From Sphingomonas sp. Root241 (GTDB taxonomy: Bacteria > Pseudomonadota > Alphaproteobacteria > Sphingomonadales > Sphingomonadaceae): 64,000 bases of DNA. The position numbers and the translations under genes are program-made. The notes under the pieces are model-generated. The model was not told where the DNA came from. It searched no databases and worked only from the letters and a program-made list of their open reading frames with translations. Positions 18,988 through 26,264 of the stretch are shown here, piece by piece (the stretch's first letter is position 1; each line of letters starts with the position of its first letter). Location of the stretch: contig NZ_LMIV01000003.1 of assembly GCF_001428865.1 (NCBI RefSeq), positions 313,742-377,741 of the forward strand, in the 5' to 3' direction.

Positions 18988-19745
18988 CACCAGCCTCCCT
19001 GCATCGCGTCACCCATCGCGGTGGCGAAGACGGTGAGCATGGTGCCGACGGTCGCGGCGAACAGGCTGAGCCCGAGCAGCAGGTTGAGCGGCTGGGCGAT
19101 GAAGAAGACCTGGATCGCCGGCGCGATGCGCGCCGACAGGCCGAGCGCGACGTTGAAGACGATACCATAGACGATCAGCGGCGCGGCGAGGCTGATGCCG
19201 AGCGTCATCGAACGGCCCACCGCGGCGATGGCGAGCTGGGCGAAATCCTGCATCGGGGGCAGGCCGCCGATCGGGAAGCTCTGATAGGAGTGGATGATCG
19301 CGCCGAGCCAGAGGTGATGGACCTGCATGCCCATGCACACCAAGGCGGCAGCGATGCCGACGAACTTGGAGAGCAAAGGGGCCTGACCCGATTGCGCGGG
19401 ATCGAAGATCACCGCGGAGGAGAGGCCGACCTGCATGCTCACGATCGATCCTGCCATCGAGATCGCGAAGAACAGGATCTTGACGATCATGCCCATCGCC
19501 AGCCCGGTCATCAGCTCGGTGACCAGCACCGCCGGGAGCACCGCGCCGCCCTGCAATGCCGCGCGCGCGGGTTCGCCGAGCGCGCCGTAGAGCGCCGCCG
19601 ACATCGCGAAGGCGATCATCATCCGGATACGGCCGGGGATCGTGTCCTCGCCGAACACGGGAAGCAGCATCAGCACCGCGCCGACGCGCGCGAACACGAT
19701 GAAGAAGGCGGAGACCTGAAATTCCAGGTCGGCGGGCATGGTCAT
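18987..19745 (-). CDS. fliR: Flagellar export gate protein FliR
   Basis: A 252-residue integral membrane protein with about six hydrophobic segments and the FliR pattern FARVGAVLMLLPVFGED near the N-terminus. FliR joins FliP and FliQ in the helical export gate. It overlaps both neighbours, fliQ (ATGA) and flhB (TGATG), implying coupled translation in the order fliQ-fliR-flhB. Confidence 0.96.
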   Translation of the reverse strand: MTMPADLEFQVSAFFIVFARVGAVLMLLPVFGEDTIPGRIRMMIAFAMSAALYGALGEPARAALQGGAVLPAVLVTELMTGLAMGMIVKILFFAISMAGSIVSMQVGLSSAVIFDPAQSGQAPLLSKFVGIAAALVCMGMQVHHLWLGAIIHSYQSFPIGGLPPMQDFAQLAIAAVGRSMTLGISLAAPLIVYGIVFNVALGLSARIAPAIQVFFIAQPLNLLLGLSLFAATVGTMLTVFATAMGDAMQGGW

Positions 19746-20005
19746 CCGGTGATGATCAGGTCGCTGATCTTGGCCATGAAGCCCGACAGCGCCTGCCCCA
19801 TCGTCGGCAGCATCAGCAGGAAGACCAGCCCCATTGCGAGCAGCTTCGGCACGAAGGTGAGCGTGGTCTCCTGGATCTGCGTCAGCGCCTGAAGCAGGCC
19901 GATGACGGTGCCGACGATCAGCGACGTCAGCAGCAACGGGCCCACCACCGTGAGCACGAGCAGCAAAGCCGCCTCGGCAAGCTGGATGACCTCGCTCGGC
20001 GACAT
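19742..20005 (-). CDS. fliQ: Flagellar export gate protein FliQ
   Basis: An 87-residue protein with two long hydrophobic helices and the conserved loop GLLQALTQIQETTLTFVPK between them. FliQ packs around FliP and FliR in the export gate. Length and sequence match the family closely. It starts 3 nt after the fliE stop and overlaps fliR. Confidence 0.97.
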   Translation of the reverse strand: MSPSEVIQLAEAALLLVLTVVGPLLLTSLIVGTVIGLLQALTQIQETTLTFVPKLLAMGLVFLLMLPTMGQALSGFMAKISDLIITG

Positions 20006-20008
20006 GCG

Positions 20009-20323
20009 TCAGATCTGCATCCGCATGATGTCGGTATAGGCGCTGACCACGCGGTCGCGGACGGCGACCATCGTGTCGAGCGCGGTCTCGGCGGCGCCGA
20101 TCGCAGTGACGACGTCGATCAGATCGCCCTTGCCGGCGACCTGCATGGCTGAGGCGTGTTCGGCGACGCGCATCTGCTGCGCGGTGCCGGTGACGAGGTC
20201 CTCGACCATCGAGCCGAAGCCCGAAGCGCCGTCGGTCTTGCCGGCCGGCGATTTGCCGAGGGCGCCGCCGATCCCTGCGACCTTGCCATAGGCAGAGGCC
20301 GCATCAAGTGCTCCGATTGACAT
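20009..20323 (-). CDS. fliE: Hook-basal body adaptor FliE
   Basis: A 104-residue protein with the C-terminal FliE pattern VVTAIGAAETALDTMVAVRD and VVSAYTDIMRMQI. FliE links the MS ring and export gate to the rod. It lies 12 nt after the flgC stop and 3 nt before fliQ, the common alphaproteobacterial order. Confidence 0.94.
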   Translation of the reverse strand: MSIGALDAASAYGKVAGIGGALGKSPAGKTDGASGFGSMVEDLVTGTAQQMRVAEHASAMQVAGKGDLIDVVTAIGAAETALDTMVAVRDRVVSAYTDIMRMQI

Positions 20324-20335
20324 GCGATTTTTCCC

Positions 20336-20743
20336 TTATTTGAGAAGGTCGATGGTGCGCATCGTCAGGCTCTTGGCGGCCTCGATGGCATTGAGATTGG
20401 CTTCGTAGCTGCGCTGTGCGGCCTTCATGTCGGCGCTCTCGACGAGGCCATTGACGTTGGGCTTGAGCACATAGCCTTCCTTGTCCGCGGCCGGATGGCC
20501 CGGCTGATAGACGCGGGTGAAGTCCGACTTGTCGGTCTCGATGCCGTTGACCTTGACGCCGGTGGCGCCGGTGGCGCGGTCGACCTCGGCCTTGAAGCTC
20601 GCGACGCGGCGGCGATAGGGATCGCCGCCCGGGGTCTGGGCCACCGAATCCTGGTTGGCCAGATTCTCCGCGATCACGCGCATCCGGAGCGACTGGGCGC
20701 GAAGCCCCGATTCCGAGACGCCGAGCGATGCCTTCAAGTCCAT
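20336..20743 (-). CDS. flgC: Flagellar rod protein FlgC
   Basis: A 135-residue rod protein starting MDLKASLGVSESGLRAQSLR, with RMRVIAENLANQDS (axial-protein motif) and a C-terminal SYEANLNAIEAAKSLTMRT. The ATG at 20743 fits the family N-terminus; an upstream reading from 20794 would run through the promoter box. It is the first gene of flgC-fliE-fliQ-fliR-flhB, far from flgB. Confidence 0.95.
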   Translation of the reverse strand: MDLKASLGVSESGLRAQSLRMRVIAENLANQDSVAQTPGGDPYRRRVASFKAEVDRATGATGVKVNGIETDKSDFTRVYQPGHPAADKEGYVLKPNVNGLVESADMKAAQRSYEANLNAIEAAKSLTMRTIDLLK

Positions 20744-20782
20744 TGGGTCAAGCTCCAGTGCAGGCCGAGCGGCCGTTTCCTC

Positions 20783-20802
20783 CATTGTAGGCAATTCTTG
20801 CC
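20783..20802 (-). promoter_or_regulatory. ftr-like palindrome fused to a box upstream of flgC
   Basis: The minus strand reads GGCAAGAATTGCC (20790-20802) running directly into GCCTACAATG (20783-20792). The palindrome overlaps the box, as in the flaF and motA promoters. The overlap could mean either repression or an activator contacting polymerase at very close range. Confidence 0.55.
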
Positions 20803-20840
20803 GGGCGCGGGTTTGGAGCGCTGAAAAAACGCAGGCCCTT

Positions 20841-21050
20841 TTCTTCCCTCTCCCCTTTGGGGGAGAGGGTTTGCGCAGACTTAGGCCGCGCTCCTTCAGC
20901 GCGGTCTTAGTCGGAGCTGGGTGAGGGGGTGTGGCCGCGAAGCGGGCACTCGGCGCTGCGCGCCGATCTACCCCTCACCCAACCTCCGCTAGGCGCCACG
21001 GCGCCAAGCTGCGGTAACCCTCTCCCCTATCAAGGGGAGAGGGAAAGAAG
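20841..21050. repeat. Composite inverted repeat between the flgC and fliN2 promoters
   Basis: The ends TTCTTCCCTCTCCCC and GGGGAGAGGGAAAGAAG are reverse complements apart from one inserted base, and inner GC-rich hairpins (CCGCGCTCCTTCAGCGCGG; CGGCGCTGCGCGCCG) lie between. The element separates two divergent flagellar promoters and may insulate them. Confidence 0.75.
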
Positions 21051-21078
21051 GGGCGACACACGAATGTCGATCCGCCTA

Positions 21079-21091
21079 GGCAAAATTTGCC
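21079..21091 (+). promoter_or_regulatory. Perfect ftr-like palindrome upstream of fliN2-fliO-fliP
   Basis: GGCAAAATTTGCC is a perfect 13-bp inverted repeat, the best-formed copy in the window. It ends 29 nt upstream of the TCCTATAAGG box and is followed by GGG, as in Caulobacter ftr sites recalled from memory. FlbD binding is inferred. Confidence 0.55.
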
Positions 21092-21120
21092 GGGTCATGC
21101 GCCGGGGGCCGGACATTGCT

Positions 21121-21130
21121 TCCTATAAGG
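21121..21130 (+). promoter_or_regulatory. TCCTATAAGG box upstream of fliN2
   Basis: TCCTATAAGG lies 19 nt before the fliN2 ATG, with CTT directly ahead as in the motA and HAD-protein boxes. The ribosome site GAAAGGGG sits between box and start. Confidence 0.6.
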
Positions 21131-21149
21131 CAATCAGAAAGGGGCGCGC

Positions 21150-21386
21150 ATGTCCGTACTCGACGATATTATGATCGACCTGTCCATCGTGCTCGGCTCG
21201 GCCGAAGTGCCGATCCGGCAGATGCTCAAGATGAGCCGCGGGGCGATGATCCCGCTCGATTGCGGCCAGGACGATCCGAGCCTGGTCTATGTCAACGGCG
21301 AGCTGGTGGCCAAGGGCCGCATCCTCGTCGACGGCGACCAGATGTCGCTCGAAATTTCCGAACTCGTGAAGAAGCCGCGCCACTGA
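21150..21386 (+). CDS. Second, short FliN/SpoA-domain protein
   Basis: A 78-residue protein that is essentially one SpoA domain: DLSIVLGSAEVPIRQMLKMS, then PSLVYVNGELVAKGRILVDG. It lacks the N-terminal extension of the fliN product at 4343. It probably joins the C-ring or export base as an alternative or additional subunit. Its stop overlaps the fliO start (TGATG), so it heads fliN2-fliO-fliP. A full-length fliM was not found in the window. Confidence 0.85.
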   Translation: MSVLDDIMIDLSIVLGSAEVPIRQMLKMSRGAMIPLDCGQDDPSLVYVNGELVAKGRILVDGDQMSLEISELVKKPRH

Positions 21387-21943
21387 TGGATATCCTGTCG
21401 ATGATCCGCACCGTGGGTGCGCTGGGCGTCGTGCTCGGCATGCTTGCCGGTGCGCTCTGGGTAGTGCGTCGCTACGACATCAAGCTGCCGGGGCGCGTTT
21501 CCGGCTCGGCACGCAAGCGCGTCGAGCTGGTCGAGCGCCTCGCGGTCGATGCCAAGCGCTCGGTCGCGCTGATCCGCCGCGACGGCTGCGAGCACCTCAT
21601 CCTGATCGGCCCCGAAGGCCATGTGACGCTCGAGACCGGTATCGTCGCGCCCGAACCTGTCGCTGCAAAGGCGTCTGAGCAGCCGGTACCCCCCGCCGAC
21701 TTCCAGGCGGACCTCGCGGCGTTCGCCGGCAGCTTCGGCAAGCTTGTCGATCTCTCTCGCGCGAAGATCGCGGCGGCCCGCGGCGCCAATGACGACGATC
21801 TCGACGACGAGCCGACCGATCCCTCGTCCGTCGACGCGACGATCGTCGAGCTGCCCGCGTCCACGCCCCGCAAGCGCACCCGCCGTCCGCGCGACACCAA
21901 GCGCTGGAACCGCGCCGCGGTGCGCGAGGCGCTCAATGGCTGA
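21386..21943 (+). CDS. fliO: Flagellar biosynthesis protein FliO
   Basis: A 185-residue protein with one N-terminal membrane helix (IRTVGALGVVLGMLAGALWVV), then the FliO core RVELVERLAVDAKRSVALIR and HLILIGPEGHVTLET. The tail is charged and low complexity. FliO assists assembly of the FliP ring. The ATG at 21386 overlaps the fliN2 stop, and the gene overlaps fliP by 8 nt. Confidence 0.9.
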   Translation: MDILSMIRTVGALGVVLGMLAGALWVVRRYDIKLPGRVSGSARKRVELVERLAVDAKRSVALIRRDGCEHLILIGPEGHVTLETGIVAPEPVAAKASEQPVPPADFQADLAAFAGSFGKLVDLSRAKIAAARGANDDDLDDEPTDPSSVDATIVELPASTPRKRTRRPRDTKRWNRAAVREALNG

Positions 21944-22814
21944 TTCAAATCCCGTTCGCCCTGAGCTTGTCGAAGGGCGTCAAGCCGCAAGCGCTTCGCC
22001 CATGGAAAGCCGGCCTTCGACAGGCTCAGGCCGAACGGGGCAGGGGGCGTCGTTCGCGGCATTAGCCAAGCGCGTCCTGAAGACCGCCGCCTTGCTCGCG
22101 GTGCTGCTGCCGGTAGCGGCGCACGCGCAGGCGGCCGGCGGCACCACCATCAACCTCGGAGACGCCACCGGCGCCGGGGGCGGCCAGCTCTCGGCCAAGG
22201 CGATCCAGCTGGTGCTGATGCTGACCGTGCTCAGCCTCGCGCCGGGGCTGTTGATGACGATCACCAGCTTCACCCGCATGGTGGTGGCGCTGTCGCTGCT
22301 GCGCACCGGCATCGGCGCGCCCGGCGTGCCGCCCAACCCGGTGATCATCAGCCTGGCGCTGTTCCTGTCGTTCTTCGTGATGGCGCCGACCTTCGAGAAG
22401 GCGTGGAACGAGGGCGTCGACCCCTATACCAAGGGCAAGATCACCGAGCAGGTCGCGTTCGAGAAGACCGCCGAGCCGTTCCGCAAGTTCATGCTGGGCC
22501 AGGTGCGCGACAGCGATCTCAAGCTGTTCGCCGATCTGGCGCAGAAGCAGATCCCGACCCGCGCCGAGACGCCGCTGACCACTTTGGCGCCGGCGTTCAT
22601 GATCTCGGAGCTGCGTCGCGCCTTCGAGATCGGATTCCTGCTGCTGCTGCCGTTCCTCGTGATCGATCTCGCGGTATCCGCGGTGCTGATGGCGATGGGC
22701 ATGATGATGCTGCCGCCACCGACGATATCCCTGCCGATGAAGATCATCTTCTTCGTACTGGTCGATGGCTGGGCGCTGGTGGCGGGCTCGCTGGTGAAGA
22801 GTTTCGCGACGTAG
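21936..22814 (+). CDS. fliP: Flagellar export gate protein FliP with a repeat-derived N-terminal extension
   Basis: FliP forms the core of the export gate. The conserved part begins near KRVLKTAALLAVLLPVAAHA, a signal-like segment, and continues with LTSFTRMVVALSLLRTGIG-type sequence, DPYTKG and the final LPMKIIFFVLVDGWALVAGS. The first ATG (21936) overlaps the fliO stop and gives 292 residues, but codons about 6-35 are an inverted repeat of the RPELVEGR type. An in-frame ATG at 22002 lies between the repeat arms. Either the extension is translated and removed with the signal peptide, or the real start is 22002. The gene is certain; the start is not. Confidence 0.93.
   Translation: MADSNPVRPELVEGRQAASASPMESRPSTGSGRTGQGASFAALAKRVLKTAALLAVLLPVAAHAQAAGGTTINLGDATGAGGGQLSAKAIQLVLMLTVLSLAPGLLMTITSFTRMVVALSLLRTGIGAPGVPPNPVIISLALFLSFFVMAPTFEKAWNEGVDPYTKGKITEQVAFEKTAEPFRKFMLGQVRDSDLKLFADLAQKQIPTRAETPLTTLAPAFMISELRRAFEIGFLLLLPFLVIDLAVSAVLMAMGMMMLPPPTISLPMKIIFFVLVDGWALVAGSLVKSFAT
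21951..22040. repeat. RPELVEGR-type inverted repeat within the 5' end of fliP
   Basis: The arms CCCGTTCGCCCTGAGCTTGT and GGCTCAGGCCGAACGGG flank a loop of about 40 nt. Plus-strand translation gives RPELVEGR; the opposite strand gives APFGLSLSKAG and LRQAQGERD, a familiar signature of dispersed repeats in sphingomonads. It lies just inside or at the fliP start. Confidence 0.8.
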
Positions 22815-22846
22815 CGATGCTTCCTCGCCCAGTATTTTAGTCTTCT

Positions 22847-22983
22847 CCCCTCCCTGCAAGGGAGGGGCTGGGGGTGGGTGCGAGTGAAGCGAGCCCTTCA
22901 CTACGGCTGGAGAAAAGAAAAGGCCGGGCATCGAGCCCGGCCTTTTCTTACCCACCCCTAACCCCTCCCTTGCAGGGAGGGGG
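22847..22983. repeat. Dispersed hairpin repeat, family A, copy 2
   Basis: The same CTCCCCTCCCTGCAAGGGAG start, central hairpin and CTTACCCACCCCTAACCCC end as the copy at 6437. It lies between the convergent ends of fliP and the PilZ gene. Confidence 0.85.
22918..22946. terminator. Bidirectional terminator hairpin inside repeat copy 2
   Basis: AAAAGGCCGGGC and GCCCGGCCTTTT form a perfect stem around ATCGA. Position between two convergent genes fits termination of both fliN2-fliO-fliP and the PilZ gene. Confidence 0.78.
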
Positions 22984-22996
22984 ATTCGCCGTCCAC

Positions 22997-23620
22997 TCAG
23001 CTATCCAGATTGCAATGCTCCAGCCAGGGGGCGAGATCGTTGTACGAGATCGGCTCGAGGAAGATCAGGCCGGCCTTGTCCTCGCTCGACCAGCGTGTCG
23101 TGCAGCGGCGCGAGGGGAGGCCGGGGACCGAGAGGATGATCTCCGTATCCTCGCGCGGCGGCTTGGACAGCGTGATCCGGGCGCCGCTCTGCGAGATGTT
23201 CTCGAGCGTGACATCGATAGGGCGGCCGAAGCAGGTGATCCGCGCGGCGCACGTCACGTCGAAGCGCGGTGCACGCGGCGCCGGGCCGCAGAAGCGATCG
23301 AGCCCCGCCTTGGCCTGGGCAAGGATGTAATCGACGTCGATCGGCTGAGTGAATTCGACGCCGGCGCGGCCTTCGCTGCTCCAGACGACGCTGCCCTGCA
23401 GCCGATCGCCGCTGCGCAATTCGACCGTCACCCAATTGCCGTAGCCGAGCGTATAGTGCGTTTCGAGCATCATGCCCGTTACCGAGACGTTGCGGACCCG
23501 ACAGAGATGCTCGATCGTGCCGCTGCACAGGAGCTTGCCGACCAACAGCGTCGTTACGGTGCGTGGTGCGCGATCGAGCGCGAGGCCCGCTTCCGCAGAC
23601 TGGGCCTTCGTCAGATTCAC
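22997..23620 (-). CDS. Tandem PilZ-domain protein, putative c-di-GMP receptor
   Basis: A 207-residue protein with two PilZ-like halves. The first (about 15-95) has VRNVSVTGMMLE and VVWSSEGRAGVEF; the second (about 110-200) has RAPRFDVTCAAR, ENISQSGARI and RWSSEDKAGLIF. N-x-S-x-x-G is present in both halves; an Arg-rich motif precedes the second. Such proteins bind cyclic di-GMP and often adjust motility. The GTG at 23620 is supported by GGAGGACAGTC directly ahead. It lies downstream of the che operon, on the same strand, after a 91-nt gap. Confidence 0.85.
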   Translation of the reverse strand: MNLTKAQSAEAGLALDRAPRTVTTLLVGKLLCSGTIEHLCRVRNVSVTGMMLETHYTLGYGNWVTVELRSGDRLQGSVVWSSEGRAGVEFTQPIDVDYILAQAKAGLDRFCGPAPRAPRFDVTCAARITCFGRPIDVTLENISQSGARITLSKPPREDTEIILSVPGLPSRRCTTRWSSEDKAGLIFLEPISYNDLAPWLEHCNLDS

Positions 23621-23711
23621 GACTGTCCTCCGTGGTCGAGGCGACTCCTTCGTCGTGCAACATAGGCACCAGAAAGGAGGCGCTGTAATCTCCGTAAAGT
23701 TGCGGCCCGGG

Positions 23712-24152
23712 TCATGCCGGGTTCGCCTGGGTGACGGCGACCTTCCGCAGAACGCCGGCGCCGAACGCCTCGGGACCAGCGGCCATGACGACCTTCCGAA
23801 AGGTCTCGATATCGGGAATGAGCCCGTCAGGGCCCGCCGCCATCGGCGTGCGATAGGTGCGCATGTTGATCGCGTGGAGCAGCAGCGGCAGCCGCGCGGC
23901 GACGAACTCGGCCTGATCGGCGGGCACTTCGAGCTGAACCTGAAACTGGACATAGCCCGACAGGCGGCCATCGGCGAAGACGAGCGGCGCGAGGATCTTG
24001 CCCGCATCGACGAAGCTCGGCTCGACATCGCCATAGCTTACTTCGGCGGCCGGCGCCTTGGGGCCGAGCAGCATCACGGTGGCATATGCGGCGCCACCGC
24101 CCAGGCCGAGGCCTGTGAGGAGTATGAAGAGCAAAAACAGGATCTTCTTCAT
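23712..24152 (-). CDS. FliL-like membrane protein, last gene of the motility operon
   Basis: A 146-residue protein with one N-terminal membrane anchor (MKKILFLLFILLTGLGLGGG) and a periplasmic domain (YVQFQVQLEVPADQAEFVAA, then FGAGVLRKVAVTQANPA). Size, topology and position after motB resemble FliL, which surrounds the stator in the periplasm. Sequence similarity to FliL is weak from memory, so it may be a separate stator-associated family. Confidence 0.55.
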   Translation of the reverse strand: MKKILFLLFILLTGLGLGGGAAYATVMLLGPKAPAAEVSYGDVEPSFVDAGKILAPLVFADGRLSGYVQFQVQLEVPADQAEFVAARLPLLLHAINMRTYRTPMAAGPDGLIPDIETFRKVVMAAGPEAFGAGVLRKVAVTQANPA

Positions 24153-24162
24153 CGTCTCTGCC

Positions 24163-25014
24163 TCAGAACTTGAAGCTGGAATCGCTGGGGAGCGCCGAGG
24201 CTTCGGCCTTGAGCACGATCGTGATGCGGCGGTTCTCTGCGCGATCGGGCTGGTCCGGATAGACCGGCCGGGTGGCGCCCATCGCGACGATCTCGGCGAA
24301 GCGATCGGGCGTCATGCCCGAGGCGATCAGCGCCGACCGGGCGGCGAGCGCGCGTTCGCCCGACAGGTGCCAATTGGCGTCGCTCTGGCCGCCGGTGCCG
24401 TCGGTATGACCCTCGATCGCGATCTGCGCGCCCGAGGTGGCGAGCTTGGCCGCGACCTTCGTCAGCATTCCGCGGGCGTAGGCGTTGAGCTGGGCGGTAT
24501 TGGCGCGGAACATCGATTGCTGGTCGGTATCCATCAGCGTGATGCGCAGCCCGTCGCGGCTCGGATCGATCTTGACGTTGCGTTTCGCCTGCGGGTCCGG
24601 CGATGCTGGATCCAGCGCGATCTGCAGCTCGGAGGCGAGCACGCGCATCGAGGCATCGGGGACGTTCGCCGTGCCGCCGCTCGCGGCGCCCGCAACGGCG
24701 GCGTCGCTGGTGGGCGTACCCTGCGCCTTGCTGTCGTCGGTCGAGTTCTTGCGCGAGCGCCCGCCCGCACCCTCCGTCGTACCCTGGAGCGGGGTCGTCG
24801 GAGAGGCTTCGCCCATGGTCGGCGTGAAATATTGGGCGAGACCCTTCAGCCGCTCCTTGTCGGGATTGGAGATCAGCCAAAGCAGCATGAAGAACGCCAT
24901 CATCGCGGTCACGAAGTCGGCATAGGCGACCTTCCAGGCGCCGCCGTGATGCTTGCCGGCAACTTTCTTGATCTTCTTGACGACGATTGGACGCTCGTTG
25001 GGAAAACTGGCCAT
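24163..25014 (-). CDS. motB: Flagellar stator protein MotB
   Basis: A 283-residue protein. It has a short basic N-terminus, one membrane helix (YADFVTAMMAFFMLLWLIS) with the proton-carrying Asp33, a low-complexity linker, and an OmpA-like peptidoglycan-binding domain (IAIEGHTDGTGGQSDANWHL, RAENRRITIVLKA). MotB anchors the stator to the wall and conducts protons with MotA. The ATG at 25014 fits the family start and lies 1 nt beyond the stop of the upstream 111-aa gene. motA is about 6.5 kb upstream in the same operon. Confidence 0.95.
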   Translation of the reverse strand: MASFPNERPIVVKKIKKVAGKHHGGAWKVAYADFVTAMMAFFMLLWLISNPDKERLKGLAQYFTPTMGEASPTTPLQGTTEGAGGRSRKNSTDDSKAQGTPTSDAAVAGAASGGTANVPDASMRVLASELQIALDPASPDPQAKRNVKIDPSRDGLRITLMDTDQQSMFRANTAQLNAYARGMLTKVAAKLATSGAQIAIEGHTDGTGGQSDANWHLSGERALAARSALIASGMTPDRFAEIVAMGATRPVYPDQPDRAENRRITIVLKAEASALPSDSSFKF

Positions 25015-25015
25015 G

Positions 25016-25351
25016 TCAGCAGCCTCGCAGCGCCGTCCGGAGACGATCCTGCACGACGCCGAGGCGGACATGGCCGATCGCGCTCAGCGAATCCTCGCCG
25101 CCGGCGATGCGTTCGAGCAAGTTCACGCACTCGTCGGCATGCTGGACCAGATAGTCGAACGACTGGAGCTGCTCGAGATAGGACGCGGCGAAATGCTCGT
25201 CGGCGACGAGCACTTCGGCGAGCCGCTCGAGCATGTCGCGCATCTCGCGCAACTCGCCGGCGATCACCATGTGGAGCGCACCCGAATAGGGATCGTAACC
25301 CTGGAGCGGCTGCGCGGGCAGGGGCTGGGCGGGCACAGGCATACACGACAT
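25016..25351 (-). CDS. Unknown 111-residue helical protein between cheD and motB
   Basis: I do not recognise this protein. The N-terminus is Pro/Gln-rich (MPVPAQPLPAQPLQGYDPYS). The rest is predicted helical, with HMVIAGELREMRDMLERLAE and a second block SFDYLVQHADECVNLLERIA. There is no membrane segment or signal peptide. It is locked into the operon: its start abuts the cheD stop and its stop lies 1 nt from the motB start. A role in chemotaxis signal handling (for example a phosphatase or scaffold) or in stator control is possible but unproven. Confidence 0.7.
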   Translation of the reverse strand: MSCMPVPAQPLPAQPLQGYDPYSGALHMVIAGELREMRDMLERLAEVLVADEHFAASYLEQLQSFDYLVQHADECVNLLERIAGGEDSLSAIGHVRLGVVQDRLRTALRGC

Positions 25352-25875
25352 CAGAACAGCTCCAGATCGCCGCCGGCGACCGGCAGGGGCAAGGGGTTGA
25401 CGGGACGTTCCGGGACGCGATCCGCGACCCGGGTGCAGCGGCTGCGGCCCTCGAAAGGGAGGAACTCGATCTTGCGCGCCGAGGAGCCGCCAACGTCGCT
25501 ATGCGCGACCTCGATGCCTTCGGTCTTCATGAAGCGATGCGCGAACGCCGCGTTCGAGGATCCGATCGAACCGAGGCCCGACACGATGTTGGCGCCGCCA
25601 TAGAGGTGCGCGCGCAGGCGATTGCGCATCGCGCCCTTCGCCATCATGCCGTTGATCAGCAATTCCATGGCGTGGACGCCGTAACGCTGCATGTCCCCGG
25701 CGGAGACACGGTGGTCGGCGCTCGGTTCGCCCAGCAGGAAATGGTTCATCCCGCCGACCTTGGCGACCGGATCGTAGAGACACGCAGCGACGCAGCTTCC
25801 CAGCAGCGTCGACACGACGACGTCGGGCTCGACCACGATGGCATTCTCACCTTGCACGATCGAGACCCGCCGCAT
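25351..25875 (-). CDS. cheD: Chemoreceptor glutamine deamidase CheD
   Basis: A 174-residue protein that deamidates receptor glutamines. The catalytic Cys28 lies in TLLGSCVAACLYD and His45 in GGMNHFLLGE; the downstream RLRAHLYGGANIV and SDVGGSSARKIEF segments are conserved. The start overlaps the cheY stop (ATGA). The C-terminus is extended by about 25 residues rich in Pro and Arg. Confidence 0.95.
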   Translation of the reverse strand: MRRVSIVQGENAIVVEPDVVVSTLLGSCVAACLYDPVAKVGGMNHFLLGEPSADHRVSAGDMQRYGVHAMELLINGMMAKGAMRNRLRAHLYGGANIVSGLGSIGSSNAAFAHRFMKTEGIEVAHSDVGGSSARKIEFLPFEGRSRCTRVADRVPERPVNPLPLPVAGGDLELF

Positions 25876-26264
25876 CAGGTCAGCTCGCCGAAGACGCGTT
25901 CGATCTTTTCCTTGAGCGCCGCGGGCGCGAAGGGCTTGACGACGTAGTTGTTGACGCCGAGCGCCGCCGCCTTCTGCACGATCTCCTTGTCGGCCGAGCC
26001 GGTCAGCATGATGAACACGGTCTTGCCGATGACCGGATCGGTGCGCACGGCTTCCAGGAACTGGAGGCCGTCCATCTCGGGCATGTTGAAATCCGAGATG
26101 ACGAGGTGGACGCGATCGCTCTTGATCGCCGACAGCGCCTCGGGCGCACTCGCCTTGTCGCGTACATCCTTGAAACCCAGATCCTGCAATGCGCGGCGGA
26201 TCATCGCACGCATGCTGGTCTGATCGTCCACGACCATCACCTTGATTGCTGCAGCAGCAGGCAT
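25875..26264 (-). CDS. cheY: Chemotaxis response regulator CheY
   Basis: A 129-residue single-domain receiver. The acidic pair is in VMVVDDQTSMR, the phosphorylated Asp in LVISDFNMPEMDG, the conserved Thr/Ser in IMLTGSA and the Lys in YVVKPF. It acts on the FliM/FliN switch to change rotation. It overlaps cheD and cheB. This is the first of two CheY-like proteins in the operon. Confidence 0.95.
   Translation of the reverse strand: MPAAAAIKVMVVDDQTSMRAMIRRALQDLGFKDVRDKASAPEALSAIKSDRVHLVISDFNMPEMDGLQFLEAVRTDPVIGKTVFIMLTGSADKEIVQKAAALGVNNYVVKPFAPAALKEKIERVFGELT

Noticed and set aside
21472..22062. A minus-strand frame overlapping fliO and fliP
   Set aside because: Its protein-like part (APFGLSLSKAG) is the reverse reading of the dispersed repeat; fliO and fliP are clear on the other strand.
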